A DNA stretch of 64,000 bases from a marine bacterium B5-7 (lineage in GTDB: Bacteria > Pseudomonadota > Gammaproteobacteria > Arenicellales > CAJQKF01), in contig BQJD01000019.1 in the NCBI GenBank assembly GCA_021604525.1, positions 1-64,000 on the forward strand. Reading direction: 5' to 3'. The translations under genes were made by a program, and so were the position numbers. How positions within the stretch are numbered: the stretch's first letter is position 1; the number at the start of each line of letters is the position of its first letter. Shown piece after piece: positions 1-7,945 of the stretch. The notes under the pieces are model-generated. The model had not been told where the DNA came from. It was given only the letters and a program-made list of their open reading frames with translations, and did no database searches.

Positions 1-29
1 GAGACTGTAACAAAAACTGTGTAACTGTC
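1..29 (+). repeat. Left terminal inverted repeat of the IS256-type element
   Basis: This 29-bp end pairs with the reverse complement of 1281-1309 at 23 of 29 positions. Mismatches are concentrated in the middle; the outer 10 bp differ once and the inner 9 bp are identical. Confidence 0.85.
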
Positions 30-67
30 TATTATTAACCCAGGTAATGGGAGAGGATAGACAGACG

Positions 68-1276
68 ATGAACAAGAAAGACCTTCAGGCGATAGCCCAG
101 GCGGCAGCGAAGACGATCAAGACTGAAGCGGATCTCAACGAGTTTCGGCAAATGCTCACCAAGATCACGGTTGAGACGGCGCTGAACGCTGAACTAGAGG
201 ATCATCTGGGCTTTGCGCGTCACGAGCAATCTGATACGGGCAATAACCGCAACGGCTATTCCAGCAAGACCCTGCAAACGGAAGACGGCCAGTTTGAGCT
301 GAACACCCCGCGTGATCGCGCGGGCAGCTTTGAACCGCAGCTGGTAAAAAAGCACCAACGCCGCTTCACCTCCATGGATGACAAGATCCTGTTCCTGTAC
401 GCTCAGGGGATGACGACCCGGGAGATCGTCACCACCTTCAAGGAGATGTACGGCGCGGATGTCTCCGCGACTTTGATTTCAAAAGTGACGGATGCCGTTA
501 TCGATCAGGTGGTGGAATGGCAGGCCCGACCACTGGATGCGGTGTATCCGATCATTTATCTGGATTGCATCGTAGTCAAAATCCGCCAGGACAAGCGCGT
601 CATCAACAAGGCCATTCATCTGGCGCTGGGCGTTAATTTGAGCGGCCACAAGGAACTGCTGGGTCTGTGGCTCACTGAAAATGAAGGCGCCAAATTCTGG
701 CTGAGTGTCCTCACCGAACTTCAGACACGCGGTGTGAAAGACATTCTGATTGCCTGTGTCGATGGTCTCAAGGGTTTCCCGGATGCGATCAGCACCGTCT
801 TCCCGCAGACTCAAATCCAGCTCTGCCTTGTTCATATGGTCCGCAACTCACTGAAGTATGTGAGTTGGAAAGACTACAAACCCGTGACCGCAGACCTGAA
901 ACAAATCTACCGGTCAGTCACCGAAGAGGACGCGTTACTGGCACTGGATGCATTTGCCGACCGTTGGGATGAACAATACCCGATGATCAGTCGTTCCTGG
1001 CGCAGCCACTGGCATAACCTGAATACGCTGTTTCAGTATCCGGACGATATCCGCAAGGCGATCTATACCACCAATGCCATTGAGTCATTGAATAGCGTAA
1101 TTCGCAAGGCCATCAAGAAACGCAAACTGTTCCCCACGGATGAGGCGGCACGCAAGGTCGTCTATCTGGCGATCACCGATGCATCAAAGAAGTGGACCAT
1201 GCCAATCCATCATTGGAAAACCGCACTTAACCGGTTTATGATCGATTTCGAAGACCGACTGATCGATCATGTTTAA
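68..1276 (+). CDS. IS256 family (Mutator-type) transposase
   Basis: DDE-type transposase that cuts and rejoins the element ends. The protein is about 402 aa from ATG 68 (409 aa from an upstream ATG at 47), the normal size for the family. ATG 68 is preferred because a purine-rich GGAGAGG lies upstream, although at 11 nt the spacing is long. Family hallmarks are visible: the region around CVDGLKGFPDAI carrying a catalytic Asp, the CLVHMVRNS segment, and TTNAIESLNSVIRKA near the C terminus carrying the catalytic Glu. The frame is uninterrupted, so the copy may be active. It occupies nearly the whole space between the inverted repeats and has no partner gene. Confidence 0.93.
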   Translation: MNKKDLQAIAQAAAKTIKTEADLNEFRQMLTKITVETALNAELEDHLGFARHEQSDTGNNRNGYSSKTLQTEDGQFELNTPRDRAGSFEPQLVKKHQRRFTSMDDKILFLYAQGMTTREIVTTFKEMYGADVSATLISKVTDAVIDQVVEWQARPLDAVYPIIYLDCIVVKIRQDKRVINKAIHLALGVNLSGHKELLGLWLTENEGAKFWLSVLTELQTRGVKDILIACVDGLKGFPDAISTVFPQTQIQLCLVHMVRNSLKYVSWKDYKPVTADLKQIYRSVTEEDALLALDAFADRWDEQYPMISRSWRSHWHNLNTLFQYPDDIRKAIYTTNAIESLNSVIRKAIKKRKLFPTDEAARKVVYLAITDASKKWTMPIHHWKTALNRFMIDFEDRLIDHV

Positions 1277-1280
1277 CACG

Positions 1281-1309
1281 GACAGTTACACAAAATTATT
1301 TACAGGCTC
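1281..1309 (-). repeat. Right terminal inverted repeat of the IS256-type element
   Basis: Begins 5 bp after the transposase stop codon and mirrors bases 1-29. It marks the boundary between the element and the truncated gene that follows. Confidence 0.85.
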
Positions 1310-1789
1310 ACCGATGATGAACCAGACAATGATCCTCGTATCCCACTAAGTTGTAATAGTATTGTCCAAACCCTGGAAGCCGATGTACTAAGTATTGATG
1401 TTGGTATCACAGTTGTAGAAATTACATACAGTGTTACCAATAACAGTGACTTCCCACTGGATCTAGCCAGCGCCAGCTATCAATCTGTAATACCCAACGG
1501 TTGGTCTGGTGGCAACCCTATTCAATTTATCCAGGCCATTGGGGTCGTACAACCTGGTCAGACAGGGTCCAATTCTCAGTCAGGAACCCCGACAGGTGTT
1601 CCTCCCGATTGTGGCCAGTTTCAACCTGACCAAATGCGTTGGCGATTGGGTCTGGTATTCGACAATGTCGCTTGTGGTAATGAAATGTCGCTTGTGGTAA
1701 TGAGTTGTTCGTGCCTTGTACGGTTTCATAACGATTATGACAATGGAGCCTATATCAACGTCGGTTGCATATCTAAAAATCGACATTAG
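1310..1789 (+). pseudogene. 3' remnant of a secreted-protein gene cut by the insertion element and frameshifted
   Basis: An open frame runs from the element's right end (ACC at 1310) to TAG at 1787-1789, about 159 codons, with no start codon near its beginning, as expected if the element removed or displaced the 5' part. The reading is low in charge and rich in Ser, Asn, Gly, Pro and Thr, with beta-strand-like stretches (VEITYSVTNNS, NGWSGGNP) and several Cys, which suggests an exported protein. A 20-bp tandem duplication at 1664-1703 shifts the frame. Without it the protein would end GNELFVPCTVS at a TAA near 1731. The gene therefore has two lesions. The family is not recognised. It may be related to the exported protein at 5580-6155, but no clear alignment was seen. 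Confidence 0.6.
1664..1703 (+). repeat. Perfect 20-bp tandem duplication
   Basis: Bases 1664-1683 and 1684-1703 are identical (unit begins AATGTCGCTTG and ends GGTAATGA). Because 20 is not a multiple of three, the repeat shifts the reading frame of the truncated gene in which it lies. This is consistent with replication slippage after the gene lost function. Confidence 0.95.
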
Positions 1790-1917
1790 ACGCGACTAAT
1801 TTATCGGCCACACATCGGTGTGTCAGTTCCAGCAATATGACAGAATAACTTTATAGCGAATTCGTCTGGAACAGGATCAGCCACCTGGCTTTGCTGGCTC
1901 CATTTTTAATGCGGCTG

Positions 1918-2442
1918 TTATGTGTTTTGGATTTCGTAGATCTCCACGCTGACCATTTTTCGATATCGATCAAGTTTCCGAGTGGTCATAACGTGACTCA
2001 AGCCGACCTTCTTCATCACCTCACCTGAAGCCGGGTTTGATGCCAAATGCTCTGCAACGATTTTATTCAAACCCATTACCCGAAAAGAAAACCGAATAAA
2101 CTTTCTTGCTGCTTCTGTGCAGTAACCCATTCCCCAGTACGGTTCCCCAATCCAGTATCCCAACTCTCCCTGTGATCCTTCTGTTCCCACCAGGCTTATT
2201 GCTCCTAACAATTGATCTGAATCCAGTTTGACCATTGCGTACGCTACTCGAGTTTTAGTCTCCCAGTCTTCCTGATGTGAACTTATCCATTCTTCTGCCA
2301 TCCCGGACTCATAGGGATAAGGAATATTTAACGTCGTTTTTGATACGTTGAAATTACCGGCCAGTTTTTGAACTTCATTCGCATCGTCAATGCAGAAGCT
2401 GCGGAGCAGGAGCCTCTTTGTTTTTATATCAGGTTGTTTCAT
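1918..2442 (-). CDS. GNAT family N-acetyltransferase (RimJ/RimL-like)
   Basis: 174 aa, the usual length for RimJ/RimL-type acetyltransferases, which transfer acetyl from acetyl-CoA to protein N termini or small amines. Supporting sequence: an N-terminal TKRLLLRSF strand, LGYWIGEPYWGMGYCTEAARKFIRFSF (the acetyl-CoA-binding Q/RxxGxG/A loop region, with WGMGYC), and NKIVAEHLASNPASGEVMKKVGL, the typical late-fold segment in which Asn-Pro-Ala-Ser precedes the last helix. No strong ribosome-binding site precedes the ATG. It lies alone in the low-G+C accessory stretch, so its substrate cannot be inferred. Confidence 0.88.
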   Translation of the reverse strand: MKQPDIKTKRLLLRSFCIDDANEVQKLAGNFNVSKTTLNIPYPYESGMAEEWISSHQEDWETKTRVAYAMVKLDSDQLLGAISLVGTEGSQGELGYWIGEPYWGMGYCTEAARKFIRFSFRVMGLNKIVAEHLASNPASGEVMKKVGLSHVMTTRKLDRYRKMVSVEIYEIQNT

Positions 2443-2567
2443 TTTTTTACGTCACATAACCAAGACATAAACCGCGAACAGATTTAACGCGGTTGTTTGC
2501 AACTCTTTCGCAAAAAAATATGACGAGTTTACGAGTCGGAATTATTGTCCTTGCAATATGCTCTCTA

Positions 2568-3113
2568 CTACTGTTCGACAAACTCGGATGTCGTTAAAAC
2601 TTGTGCAAATGGAACACTTAATGCAGCCATAAACGCCGCATTCACATCCAGTGCTGAAACTTTATGATTTTTGAATACCAGATCTCTTGTAGCACAGGCA
2701 TCGGAAATGACTTGACACTTATAGCCAAGATCAAAGGCCGCTCTGGTTGTGGTATCGATACACATGTGTGTCATTGCACCACAGACAACCAATTCTGTAA
2801 TCCCTTGAGCCTTGAGTAGATTTTCAAGCTCGGTTTCTCGAAATGAGCTTGGGTAATGCTTTACAACAGTTGGTTCATTGCCTTGTGGTTCGACCCATTC
2901 ATGAGTTTCGCTACCCCGTGTATCTGGCAAGAAAAAGGTCGCTCCTTCCCGATTGGAAATGTGCTGGATGTGAAAGACTGGAAATTTTTGAGCGCGGAAA
3001 TATGACAGTAGTTCCTGGCTATTCTTCGCAGCCTCTTCCATATCTACCAACTCCATTGCACCGTCGGTGAAATAGTCATTTTGTATATCGACCAAAATTA
3101 ATCCTTTACTCAT
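2568..3113 (-). CDS. Isochorismatase-family cysteine hydrolase
   Basis: 181 aa, typical of the isochorismatase/nicotinamidase superfamily of cytosolic amide and ester hydrolases. The catalytic Asp lies in LILVDIQNDYF (residues 5-15), the Lys in PTVVKHYPSSF, and the nucleophile Cys in VVCGAMTHMCIDTTTRAA, where the second Cys (HMC) occupies the usual nucleophile position. AGGAG precedes the ATG at good spacing. Many members hydrolyse nicotinamide or ureido compounds; nothing here fixes the substrate. The next gene (3269-4408) lies downstream in the opposite-end direction with a 155-bp gap, so co-transcription is uncertain. Confidence 0.88.
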   Translation of the reverse strand: MSKGLILVDIQNDYFTDGAMELVDMEEAAKNSQELLSYFRAQKFPVFHIQHISNREGATFFLPDTRGSETHEWVEPQGNEPTVVKHYPSSFRETELENLLKAQGITELVVCGAMTHMCIDTTTRAAFDLGYKCQVISDACATRDLVFKNHKVSALDVNAAFMAALSVPFAQVLTTSEFVEQ

Positions 3114-3268
3114 GCATGTTCTCCTCGCTGAAGTATCTGTATAAATTTACAATTGCATATTACATCAAGCTCACCGACGTCGATGCTGCGTAGACGAATC
3201 GTCGACTGGTGCGGCGTCTTATTAAACGGCCATGCGAATACCTATCACGCTTGTATCTAAAATTCGCG

Positions 3269-4408
3269 TCAGATCGGCTCGTCGAAAGCCTTGGCGATGG
3301 AGCCCGCCAACCGCTCGAGTGAATAGAACTTCGTCGCCAGGTCGCGGATGTGTGCCACAGTCGACGATTTGACGAACATGGTTCGCGCCAACCTCCGCGA
3401 ATCGTCCTGAATACTCTCCACTCGGCTCCTCCGTCGCTTTACATAGAGTGAGAGTGCCCGTTCTACAAATCGTGCGTTCGTACGCGACAACTCGTCGGCC
3501 AGCACGGCCGCCGACTCCATCGCCATAGATGCACCAATGCCTGCGGTCGGCAGAAATCCTGCGGCCGCGTCCCCAAGCAGGACAACCCGACCACGGGTCC
3601 ACTCTGCCGAACGCACATCCGACAAGTTCCAGAAAAACAGCTCGGCATCGTCGTGTGGCATTGCATCAAGAAAAGTGTCGACAAACCTCCCCATCCCCGC
3701 AAACCGATCCCGCACACGCTGACGCCGTCCCTTCCCCGGCTGATCAAAATCTCCTTTGCAAGGCGCTCCAGCGAAAATGCCTGTGCCATGGGACGTAGGG
3801 TAGGCACCGACGAATCGTCCCACCCCCCAATGCTCAACGAACGTTTCCGGCGTAACAGATGTGAGGTCAGCCCACCACACCCAGCCACCCCACCCGGTGT
3901 GGAAATAGGGTTGTTCACCGAATATCAGGCTCCGCACCCGGGAGTGGAGTCCATCGGCGCCGACGACGAGATCGAATGTTTCACGCGAGCCGTCGCTGAA
4001 AGTCACTTCCACCTCATCTCCATCTTGCTCAAGCGCTTCAATCTCGGTATTGAACCGGATTTCTGTATCACCGAGTCCGTCGTAGAGGAGTTTCACGAGC
4101 TGCGGCCTTGTACAACTCAAGACAGGCCCGAAGCGTTCTACAATCGGCGCCATAGACCAGTGCTTTACGAGCTCTCCATGATTGTCACGTACTTCATAGT
4201 GCTTCCCCTCGATACACTCGGTAGCGAAACGCTCGTATAAGGAGAGACCATGCAGCACCCGAGAGCCCAACGACCACAGGCCAAGCATGTAGCCAGCGTG
4301 GTTGAAATTCGGCGCACGCTCAACGAGTCTGGTAGCGACGTCGCGCCGATCAAGCAAGGCCGCAAGCGTCATGCCGCCGATCCCGGCTCCGACGATCAAG
4401 ATCCGCAT
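3269..4408 (-). CDS. FAD-dependent monooxygenase (aromatic hydroxylase / PHBH fold)
   Basis: 379 aa flavoprotein of the class A monooxygenase family, which hydroxylates or epoxidises small, often aromatic, substrates with NAD(P)H and O2. The dinucleotide-binding GAGIGG is at residues 7-12, the DG fingerprint DLVVGADGLHSRVR at about 147-160, and the second FAD motif GRVVLLGDAAAGFLPTAG at about 273-290. A good ribosome-binding site (AGGAG, about 5 nt before ATG) supports the start. The nearest relatives by motif are the UbiH/TetX/salicylate hydroxylase-like proteins. No obvious pathway partners lie beside it, so the substrate is unknown. Confidence 0.88.
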   Translation of the reverse strand: MRILIVGAGIGGMTLAALLDRRDVATRLVERAPNFNHAGYMLGLWSLGSRVLHGLSLYERFATECIEGKHYEVRDNHGELVKHWSMAPIVERFGPVLSCTRPQLVKLLYDGLGDTEIRFNTEIEALEQDGDEVEVTFSDGSRETFDLVVGADGLHSRVRSLIFGEQPYFHTGWGGWVWWADLTSVTPETFVEHWGVGRFVGAYPTSHGTGIFAGAPCKGDFDQPGKGRRQRVRDRFAGMGRFVDTFLDAMPHDDAELFFWNLSDVRSAEWTRGRVVLLGDAAAGFLPTAGIGASMAMESAAVLADELSRTNARFVERALSLYVKRRRSRVESIQDDSRRLARTMFVKSSTVAHIRDLATKFYSLERLAGSIAKAFDEPI

Positions 4409-4874
4409 GGTTTCTCCTTATCTGTAGTCATGCATCAAGCTCTCATATTGAATGAAACCGTCATCAGAGAGCGTACCTTGACAGCATGATTGACTGTATA
4501 ACGCCAGCATCCAGCAACAGCAGAGTTGTTATTCAGCATGCATGGAAATACATGGATCAAGTGTTCTCTTATGGTAAATATAACGAAAAGTGGTGAAATG
4601 ACTTATGTCAGAATATGCTGCCACTAATCGCTTCAGCAAGATGCTATATACCTTAAGTTCCCACAATAAAATTTTTACTTCAACGCTCGGCTGTTCAGGG
4701 CTTCCGCCTGAAACCAAATCAAACAAAAGGATATAGCCTGATCCATCTGGACTTTTGAGGAGTCCCTCTTCATCGGAATCCGGGCAACATGTCTTATTAC
4801 ATAGACGCGGAACTGTTATTCATCATTTCCTTGAGGCATTTATCGACATAGCCACCTTATCATGGCTTAAGATC
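4409..4874. other. Gene-free 466-bp interval
   Basis: A-T-rich, with no reading frame longer than about 20 codons that has a plausible start site. It must carry the promoter of the minus-strand monooxygenase gene and the 3' end of the acetyltransferase gene on its right. A TTGACA occurs at 4478-4483 with TATAAC at 4497, but the 13-bp spacing is too short to call a promoter. No clear terminator was seen. Confidence 0.5.
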
Positions 4875-5369
4875 TCACCACATGTGAACCTTGGAAACAA
4901 AGCTATCACCAACACGAACGGCAAACGGCTCGAGGCCGAAACGCACAAAGCCCACTGACTCGTAGAGACGTTGAGCAGCAACGTTGCCTTCAGTGACGGT
5001 AAGTTTAAGAATCCTGATATCAGGGCAAGCTCGTGCCTGGTGAAGTACAGCATTGACGAGCTGCCGACCGAATCCATATTGTCGGAATTTTAACGGAACA
5101 TACATTCCGAACAGTGTGGCCTTGTGTCTGGTCTTTTCTCGGGTTTCTAATGTGAGGCCGGTAACGCCGGCAAGTTCATTCCCAACGAATGCTCCCATGA
5201 CTAATTCGCTTGCTGATGAATCATCTGACAGGCGTTGCGACCACCACTTTTCTGGTAATGCTGACCGCTCAGCGACGGTTGATGTGAAGGCATCGGGATG
5301 GAGCTCGTAGGCTTCGAGCATGAGAGCCCGATACGGCTTGGCATGATCTTGATTCAAGCGACGAATCAT
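4875..5369 (-). CDS. GNAT family N-acetyltransferase
   Basis: 164 aa acetyltransferase. The acetyl-CoA-binding motif is the FGMYVPLKFRQYGFGRQLVNAVL stretch (R/QxxGxG form: RQYGFG, about residues 96-101), preceded by the usual beta-strand SELVMGAFVGNELAGVTGL and followed by ILKLTVTEGNVAAQRLYESVGF, where NxxAxxLYxxxGF is a hallmark of the fold. The substrate is unknown. It differs from the other acetyltransferase at 1918-2442 in subfamily (general GNAT rather than RimJ/L), so the two are not a duplication. Confidence 0.88.
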   Translation of the reverse strand: MIRRLNQDHAKPYRALMLEAYELHPDAFTSTVAERSALPEKWWSQRLSDDSSASELVMGAFVGNELAGVTGLTLETREKTRHKATLFGMYVPLKFRQYGFGRQLVNAVLHQARACPDIRILKLTVTEGNVAAQRLYESVGFVRFGLEPFAVRVGDSFVSKVHMW

Positions 5370-5455
5370 TCTTTAACTAACGAAGTATTTACGATTACTC
5401 GGTCACCGCATATTGTGGCAAGTGAGTTACCACTCAGGTAAAGGAGTGTAACTTA

Positions 5456-5488
5456 ATGGCCATTTCGAATACGGCATCTGTTGATTAG
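5456..5488 (+). other. Possible 10-codon leader reading frame
   Basis: A perfect AAGGAG lies 9 nt before an ATG that opens a 10-residue frame (MAISNTASVD) ending in TAG, about 90 nt upstream of the secreted-protein gene. It could be a leader peptide, the scar of a truncated gene, or chance. Only the strength of the ribosome-binding site argues for it. Confidence 0.2.
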
Positions 5489-5579
5489 GCGTATTGTATA
5501 CATTCATATATACATCTACTAACATGAACCAGTAATTGAAAAGAATTAATATTGACCACTAAACGTGGCGGGGAGAAAC

Positions 5580-6155
5580 ATGCCCAATAAACTCGAAGCA
5601 TCAAATGGCCGTCGCAAGCTACTCAAGTCGCTCGCCGCAAGCGGCGGCTTTGTAGCAACGAGCAAGTCGCTACCGGAACAATGGTCGAAGCCAGTGGTGG
5701 ATGCAGTACTTTTACCGGCCCACGCTCAAACAACTGAAATTGATGATGTCCCAACGGACCCAGGACCAGGATGCACCATTAACGTACGAATGAATATAGT
5801 TACCCTAACTGGTATCGAAGGGGGAGCTGGTTCAGGTTTTGACCTGTATAGTGATAGTGAATGCATTGACAATCAGCCATTGGATTTTACCGGACCTGAT
5901 GAGCTTAACTTTCCTTACACATTGGGAGAAGGCACTTACTATTTTCGGAGTGGTGCCAGTTTTGACATACTGGGTGGATCGGTAGATTTCACCCTAAGTG
6001 TCAACTGCTGTATGGGTGATGATGGTGAAGAACTCACCATAAATGAAACCGGTACATTTGATATCAATGAAGAGATGTTTCTTCTGATCGAAATCGGGGA
6101 CGATGGTTCCTGTTCGATATCACGAAGCGATATACCAGACAATGTATTTTGCTAG
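5580..6155 (+). CDS. Secreted protein with Tat-like leader and conserved PVVDAVLLPAHAQT segment
   Basis: About 191 aa from ATG 5580, preferred over the in-frame GTG at 5565 because GGGGAG lies 5-6 nt before it. The N terminus has paired arginines (NGRRKLLKSLAAS), a weakly hydrophobic stretch and then PVVDAVLLPAHAQT, with a likely cleavage at AHA. From memory, similar RR..LK..PVVD-LPAHAQ leaders occur in hypothetical proteins of other gammaproteobacteria. The mature part is acidic and probably all-beta, with a Pro-Gly-Cys start, a CC pair and a C-terminal Cys, so disulfides in the periplasm are likely. No enzymatic motif was recognised. It stands alone; its function is unknown. Confidence 0.75.
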   Translation: MPNKLEASNGRRKLLKSLAASGGFVATSKSLPEQWSKPVVDAVLLPAHAQTTEIDDVPTDPGPGCTINVRMNIVTLTGIEGGAGSGFDLYSDSECIDNQPLDFTGPDELNFPYTLGEGTYYFRSGASFDILGGSVDFTLSVNCCMGDDGEELTINETGTFDINEEMFLLIEIGDDGSCSISRSDIPDNVFC

Positions 6156-6418
6156 CACTGCACCATGCTTAACTAATACTTGAAATATTTACTTGAGCCA
6201 ATATGGGTATAGTCGGGTTATCTGCTTAAACCAGCCTGATGTATATACGGGTGCAAAACGGACGAGAAGTTCCACGTCATGGAATAGAAAAATTGTGGCC
6301 GCCAACCCAAGGGGAAAGCGGTCGTGTACCATTGGCTGATCACAAAACATATTTGGCACTTGATCGACACAGGATAAGGTATTTATAACGACCCTGTCAC
6401 TGGTCGAGTAACTCATCC

Positions 6419-7432
6419 ATGAGTTTTAAGGTACACATCAAGCCCGGCAACCGGGAGATGGAAATCCACTCTCACGAGAGCTTTCTTGAAGCAGCACTCA
6501 ACGCTGCGTTGCCTGTGAACTACGGTTGCAGCAATGGCAATTGCGGGAAGTGTCAGGCACAACTTATAAGTGGTGAGATCGCTCAACTTCATCACTCCGA
6601 CTTTGTATTCCCTGTCGCAGAAAAAAGCGCGGGCGGATTTCTGATGTGCTGTACGACTGCGGCCAGCGACTGCGAAATTGAAACCCGTTTGGCCAGTGGC
6701 AGTAACGAGATCGAACAACAGGACATTGTTGTCAAGGTTCGCGCACTGGAGTCATTGAATGAGGATCTGATGCTACTTAAAGTTCAGACACCACGAACCC
6801 GTCGGTTAAGATTTCTTGCCGGGCAATCCGCGCAATTATCATTGGGTGACGATTCCTGCACATTACCCATCGCGAGCTGTCCCTGCGACGATCGCAATCT
6901 CCAATTTCATGTGCCATCCGATTCGAAGCGATGTCGTACAAGCGAGGTACTGCGTAAGCTGCGTCCCGGCGCCATGCTGAACCTGAAAGGACCGAGTGGT
7001 GATTTCGTGCTTGATGCAGATTCCAATCGGCCGCGTATCATGATTGGTACTGGCCTTGGTCTCGCACCAATCAAGAGTATCATCGAGCACTCTTTGGCGC
7101 TGGCGCCGGATTGTCTGGTGACACTGTTGTTAATGGAAACTGCTGATCGTCCCTATCCGTTGAACAACATTTTCAGGAGCTGGCGAGATGCCTTCGACTC
7201 GTTCGATTGTCAGTGGCTGTCGGTTGAAACAGACAACCTCTTCGATGCTATAACGAATCCACTTGATGACATACTCACGTCAATTGAAGGCGATAGTGAG
7301 TCGGATATCTACGTGGCCGGACCTCATGCACTTATCGATACCGTAACTGAAGTTCTGACCCATCGATCAATTGATTTGATGCATCTTCGTACCGGGCTAT
7401 TCGATGAGTTGATACAGCTTCGGCAAGTGTGA
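6419..7432 (+). CDS. 2Fe-2S ferredoxin / FAD-NAD(P)H oxidoreductase
   Basis: 337 aa reductase that passes electrons from NAD(P)H through flavin to a plant-type 2Fe-2S cluster and on to a partner oxygenase or similar enzyme. The cluster ligands are C37, C42, C45 and C77 (CX4CX2CX31C). The C-terminal part resembles ferredoxin-NADP reductase: a flavin-domain barrel, then IGTGLGLAPIKSI (NAD-binding, about residues 207-219) and DIYVAGPHALID near the end. The usual RxYS flavin-contact motif reads TLPIAS, lacking the Arg. The layout matches AscD or phenol hydroxylase P5-type reductases. No oxygenase gene lies next to it, so the partner is unknown. Confidence 0.88.
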   Translation: MSFKVHIKPGNREMEIHSHESFLEAALNAALPVNYGCSNGNCGKCQAQLISGEIAQLHHSDFVFPVAEKSAGGFLMCCTTAASDCEIETRLASGSNEIEQQDIVVKVRALESLNEDLMLLKVQTPRTRRLRFLAGQSAQLSLGDDSCTLPIASCPCDDRNLQFHVPSDSKRCRTSEVLRKLRPGAMLNLKGPSGDFVLDADSNRPRIMIGTGLGLAPIKSIIEHSLALAPDCLVTLLLMETADRPYPLNNIFRSWRDAFDSFDCQWLSVETDNLFDAITNPLDDILTSIEGDSESDIYVAGPHALIDTVTEVLTHRSIDLMHLRTGLFDELIQLRQV

Positions 7433-7551
7433 ACTCTTACACTTAACTGACGCTTTGTGCATCAGACGGGTGACGCAGTTAAGCATTGGCATTGAGATAC
7501 GCCGGCTGAAGGCCTTGTGCAGTTCAGATTTGAACATTATTCCGCTCATGA

Positions 7552-7869
7552 TTATTCACCTTGGGGTTTAGATACGCACTTCAAAAATGTACGGTCTTCG
7601 CGTAGCAGGAATTTTTCCCGTTGGGCAAACTGATAATTTTCCTGGCCCAGGGGATCAGTCATCAGTCGCGCGCGATAGCGTTCGTATTCCGCTAGGCTAT
7701 CGATATTGTAGATTCCGTAGGCAAGCGTGCTGGAGCCTTCATGTGGAGCAAAATAGCCAATCAAATCAGCACCGCAGCGCGGAATTGCCTGCCCCCAGTT
7801 GCGTGCATATTCTGCAAATTGTGTTTTCTTGGTCGGATCGATGTGGTAGCGGACGATGCAGGTCAACAT
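7552..7869 (-). CDS. NIPSNAP-family protein
   Basis: 105 aa, a single ferredoxin-like dimeric alpha/beta-barrel domain of the NIPSNAP type. The tell-tale features are a starting CIVRYHIDPTKKTQFAEYARNWGQAIPRCGADLIGYF and a YGIYNIDSLAEYERYRARL segment. The biochemical role of bacterial NIPSNAP proteins is poorly defined. It is divergent from the ArsR-type regulator that follows, with only 76 bp between their starts, so the regulator may control it. Confidence 0.85.
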   Translation of the reverse strand: MLTCIVRYHIDPTKKTQFAEYARNWGQAIPRCGADLIGYFAPHEGSSTLAYGIYNIDSLAEYERYRARLMTDPLGQENYQFAQREKFLLREDRTFLKCVSKPQGE

Positions 7870-7945
7870 GGGATTATCCCGGTTGGTAAAAGGACATCCA
7901 GTGTAGTGGATTGCAACAATTAAATGCTTCGTCTACGATCGAACC

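Larger units (their letters stand above)
1..1309 (+). mobile_element. IS256-family insertion sequence, complete
   Basis: A complete element of about 1.31 kb with one transposase gene between imperfect terminal inverted repeats at 1-29 and 1281-1309. The repeats agree at 23 of 29 positions and share an inner GTGTAACTGTC. IS256 elements normally duplicate 8-9 bp of target, but the left flank lies outside the window, so this cannot be checked. The element abuts an open frame at 1310-1789 that has no start of its own, so it appears to have cut a gene. Its left end is exactly base 1, which suggests the contig was broken at this repeat. Confidence 0.9.

Noticed and set aside
3653-4240. 195-codon plus-strand frame
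   Set aside because: Antisense to the FAD monooxygenase, whose motifs are clear.
4478-4502. TTGACA...TATAAC promoter-like pair
   Set aside because: Spacing is 13 bp, too short for sigma-70, and there is no gene downstream on that strand.
6189-6416. 75-codon minus-strand frame directly before the flavin reductase
   Set aside because: No family resemblance, unusual composition and no clear ribosome-binding site; it covers the region where the reductase promoter should be.
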